A program made the translations under genes and the position numbers. This document shows, piece after piece, positions 41,010 to 42,807 of a stretch of 42,807 nucleotides of DNA. Position 1 is the stretch's first letter; the number at the start of each line of letters is the position of its first letter. Origin of the DNA: an uncultured Ruminococcus sp. (GTDB taxonomy: Bacteria; Bacillota; Clostridia; Oscillospirales; Ruminococcaceae); the NCBI GenBank assembly GCA_945877315.1, contig CAMCRP010000028.1, forward strand, positions 1 through 42,807, written 5' to 3'. The notes beneath the pieces were generated by a model, which was given only the letters and a program-made list of their open reading frames with translations, searched no databases and was not told where the DNA came from.

Positions 41010-41441
41010 ATGGGTATTACTATCCGTTATGCAAATACTCATGATGCTGAGGCAATTGCCTTGATTTGCAGCGATGATTTGGGTTACAGCTGTTCCGATA
41101 CATTGGTAAGAGCAAAGCTTTCGGGGATTGACAAAAGCCGTGAAGCTGTGTTTGTCGCCGATTTTGATGGCAAGGTAATCGGTTATGTTCATGTTGAAAA
41201 ATACGACACACTATATATGGAAACGCTTGCAAACATCTTGGGACTTGCTGTGAGAAATGACAGCAGAAGGCTCGGTGCGGGACGTATGCTTATGAAGACC
41301 GCCGAGGATTGGGCAATGGAAAACGGTGCTGTCGGAGTGCGCCTTAATTCGGGCGGACAGCGGAAGGAAGCGCACGCTTTTTATCGGGCTGTTGGGTATT
41401 TGTCGGAGAAGGAGCAGCTGCGTTTTCTGAAAATGTTTTGA
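41010..41441 (+). CDS. GNAT-family N-acetyltransferase
   Basis: A 143-residue acetyl-CoA-dependent transferase. The acetyl-CoA loop is seen as NDSRRLGAGRMLMKTAEDWA, and the C-terminal AHAFYRAVGYL is typical. Substrate unknown. It lies between hisF and hisI, four bases after the hisF stop, so it is co-transcribed with histidine genes. It may act on a histidine-pathway compound or be a passenger. Confidence 0.9.
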   Translation: MGITIRYANTHDAEAIALICSDDLGYSCSDTLVRAKLSGIDKSREAVFVADFDGKVIGYVHVEKYDTLYMETLANILGLAVRNDSRRLGAGRMLMKTAEDWAMENGAVGVRLNSGGQRKEAHAFYRAVGYLSEKEQLRFLKMF

Positions 41442-41459
41442 TTTGGAGATTTTTTACAT

Positions 41460-41876
41460 ATGGGACTTATTGAAGAAACAAACGAGCTTATGCTTGACTG
41501 GGACAAGCTTTCGGCAATGTCCCCCGAAAATCACGTTATTCCCGTGGCTGTTCAGAATATGGACACGAAGGAAGTTATTCTTGTTGCCTATATCAATAAA
41601 CAGGCTTTGGAGAAATCTATCAAGCTTCGGAAGGTTGTTCTCTGGAGCACATCGAGGAACAAGCTGTGGTTTAAGGGGCAGGAGTCTGGGAATACTTTTA
41701 CTTTACACCATATTTTTGTGAATTGCGAGCAAAATTCGCTGGTGTTTCAAGCGACACCTGACAAGGGAAACATCTGTCACACAAGCTATAACGGTGTTCC
41801 CAACAATTGCTATTACCGTGAGTTGGACATGGAAAGTATGAAGCTTATCAATCTAAATGAAACAAAGGGAGATTAA
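41460..41876 (+). CDS. hisI: Phosphoribosyl-AMP cyclohydrolase
   Basis: A 138-residue zinc enzyme that opens the adenine ring of phosphoribosyl-AMP. The metal and substrate motifs appear as VAYINKQALEKS, WSTSRNKLWFKGQESGNTF and ICHTSYNGVPNNCYY, with the conserved Cys residues in the last. Here it is a separate protein, not fused to HisE as in many bacteria. GGAG lies 11 bases before the ATG. Confidence 0.94.
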   Translation: MGLIEETNELMLDWDKLSAMSPENHVIPVAVQNMDTKEVILVAYINKQALEKSIKLRKVVLWSTSRNKLWFKGQESGNTFTLHHIFVNCEQNSLVFQATPDKGNICHTSYNGVPNNCYYRELDMESMKLINLNETKGD

Positions 41877-41880
41877 AATA

Positions 41881-42219
41881 ATGACTATTTATCAGGAAAT
41901 TTTTGAGGTCATCAAAGCAAGAAAGTCGGCATTTGACAAGGGCGAAGCACCCGAAAAGTCTTACACCTGCTACCTTTTTGAAAAGGGCGTTGACAAGATC
42001 TGCAAGAAGGTGGGCGAGGAGGCTGCCGAAACAATTATTGCGGCTAAAAACGGTGACAATGACGAGCTTATGAACGAGATAAACGACCTTATTTATCACG
42101 TTATGGTGCTTGCGGTAAATCAGGGACTTGAATGGTCCGATGTGGAAAAGGTTCTTGACGAGAGAAACGAGAAGATCGGAAACCTCAAGCAGTTCCATAC
42201 AGTTGACAAAAATACCTGA
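41881..42219 (+). CDS. hisE: Phosphoribosyl-ATP pyrophosphatase
   Basis: A 112-residue MazG-like enzyme for the second step of histidine synthesis. KVGEEAAETIIAAKNGD and ELMNEINDLIYHVMVL are the metal-binding helices of the family. It starts four bases after hisI. An in-frame ATG at 41857 lies inside hisI and is less likely. It is the last his gene in view; no terminator is evident before the next gene. Confidence 0.95.
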   Translation: MTIYQEIFEVIKARKSAFDKGEAPEKSYTCYLFEKGVDKICKKVGEEAAETIIAAKNGDNDELMNEINDLIYHVMVLAVNQGLEWSDVEKVLDERNEKIGNLKQFHTVDKNT

Positions 42220-42274
42220 TAATTCGGGCATTTTGCGGAAGAATAATTTCATTGCTTTATAAAGGAGTGCGGTT

Positions 42275-42807
42275 ATGAATTTCAAAAAATCAACGGGCTT
42301 TTTTGACAGTTCAAACGGTATTGACAGGATAGCTTACTATATTTATCGTCCCGAAAATATGGAAGTCAGGGCGGTTGTTCAGATTTCCCACGGTATGTGC
42401 GAATATATTGAGCGATACGAGGATTTTGCGGATTTTCTTTGCGGAAATGGTATCGCTGTCTGCGGAAATGACCATCTGGGACATGGAAATTCCGTCAGCT
42501 CCGATGATGAGCTTGGATATTTTGCGCCGGAAATGGGCTGGACATTTTTGCCCAAAGACCTTCACCGTATGACTTCTATTATGCAGGAGGAATATGGTGA
42601 TTTGCCATATATTATGTTCGGTCACAGCATGGGTTCCTTTGCGGCGAGGGCATATGCGGCAAAGTATGGAAGATGCCTTGACGGGCTTATTCTCTGCGGA
42701 ACAAGCGGGGGAGAACCTGCTGCCGATGCGGGTCTTGCGCTGGCAAAATCCCTTTCTGCGGTAAAGGGTGACCACTATCGTTCGGAAAAGATTCAGCAGA
42801 TGCTTTT
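42275..42807 (+). CDS. Alpha/beta hydrolase, lysophospholipase-like (truncated at window end)
   Basis: The first 177 residues of an alpha/beta hydrolase of the serine aminopeptidase S33 / monoglyceride lipase type. The oxyanion region is VQISHGMCEYIERYEDFADF, the central DHLGHGNS follows, and the nucleophile elbow is GHSMGSF. The Asp and His of the triad should lie beyond the window. No signal peptide is seen, so it is probably cytoplasmic and may act on lysophospholipids or acylglycerols. The ATG follows AAAGGAG at 42261-42267. The gene is on the same strand as the his operon, 55 bases after it, with no terminator between, so read-through is possible. Confidence 0.88.
   Translation, partial: MNFKKSTGFFDSSNGIDRIAYYIYRPENMEVRAVVQISHGMCEYIERYEDFADFLCGNGIAVCGNDHLGHGNSVSSDDELGYFAPEMGWTFLPKDLHRMTSIMQEEYGDLPYIMFGHSMGSFAARAYAAKYGRCLDGLILCGTSGGEPAADAGLALAKSLSAVKGDHYRSEKIQQML

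Overview
The window reads as the end of a draft contig from an anaerobic, spore-forming, low-to-mid GC Firmicute, most likely a Ruminococcus-like member of the Oscillospiraceae. Evidence is the sipL-spoIVA sporulation pair, the Gram-positive polymerase PolC in a pyrH-frr-uppS-cdsA-dxr-rseP-ispG-polC run, a short HisG with a HisZ partner, SGNH plus DUF4358 surface proteins, strong AGGAGG ribosome sites and many sigma-70 promoters with 17-base spacers. Genus is an inference; there is no rRNA in the window. Bases 1-51 are not genomic: they are an Illumina i7 adapter with its 8-base index, fused to the contig end.

Layout. 52-618 (-) is the N-terminal part of a GH31 alpha-xylosidase/alpha-glucosidase behind a sigma-70 promoter and a cre/LacI-type operator. 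819-2971 is a patchy accessory zone: a decayed membrane-protein gene, a two-gene unit (unknown protein plus a cREC receiver-like domain) and an isochorismatase-family hydrolase. 3256-8205 is an unusual cassette of three unrecognised proteins, a ClpP-type serine peptidase and a soluble VirD4/TraG-like ATPase without membrane anchors; it has no integrase, relaxase or other conjugation gene in view. A MITE-like hairpin follows.

8592-11625 (+) encodes SipL and SpoIVA, which anchor and build the spore coat base. A strong bidirectional terminator separates them from the convergent unit prmA-parE-parC (16921-11692, -), which holds a divergent topoisomerase IV-like pair. A second minus-strand unit, asnB - GH3 lipoprotein - TetR - HD hydrolase - mntP (22064-17193), has overlapping start and stop codons at its first three junctions. 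Then come an SGNH hydrolase and a DUF4358 lipoprotein (22456-23843, +).

24031-34655 (+) is the conserved housekeeping block: UMP kinase, ribosome recycling factor, undecaprenyl-PP synthase, CDP-DAG synthase, two MEP-pathway enzymes (Dxr, IspG), the RseP site-2 protease and PolC. 34739-42219 (+) is a histidine operon, hisZGDCBH-F-(GNAT)-I-E, with hisA missing from its usual place between hisH and hisF; a short tandem repeat carrying promoter -10 boxes sits there. A truncated alpha/beta hydrolase runs off the right end.

The best candidate for something undescribed is the 3256-8205 cassette. It comes with a perfect 15-base palindrome placed exactly 18 bases before a TATAAT box, an arrangement repeated near the isochorismatase gene. 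Its function is unknown and I do not assign one.
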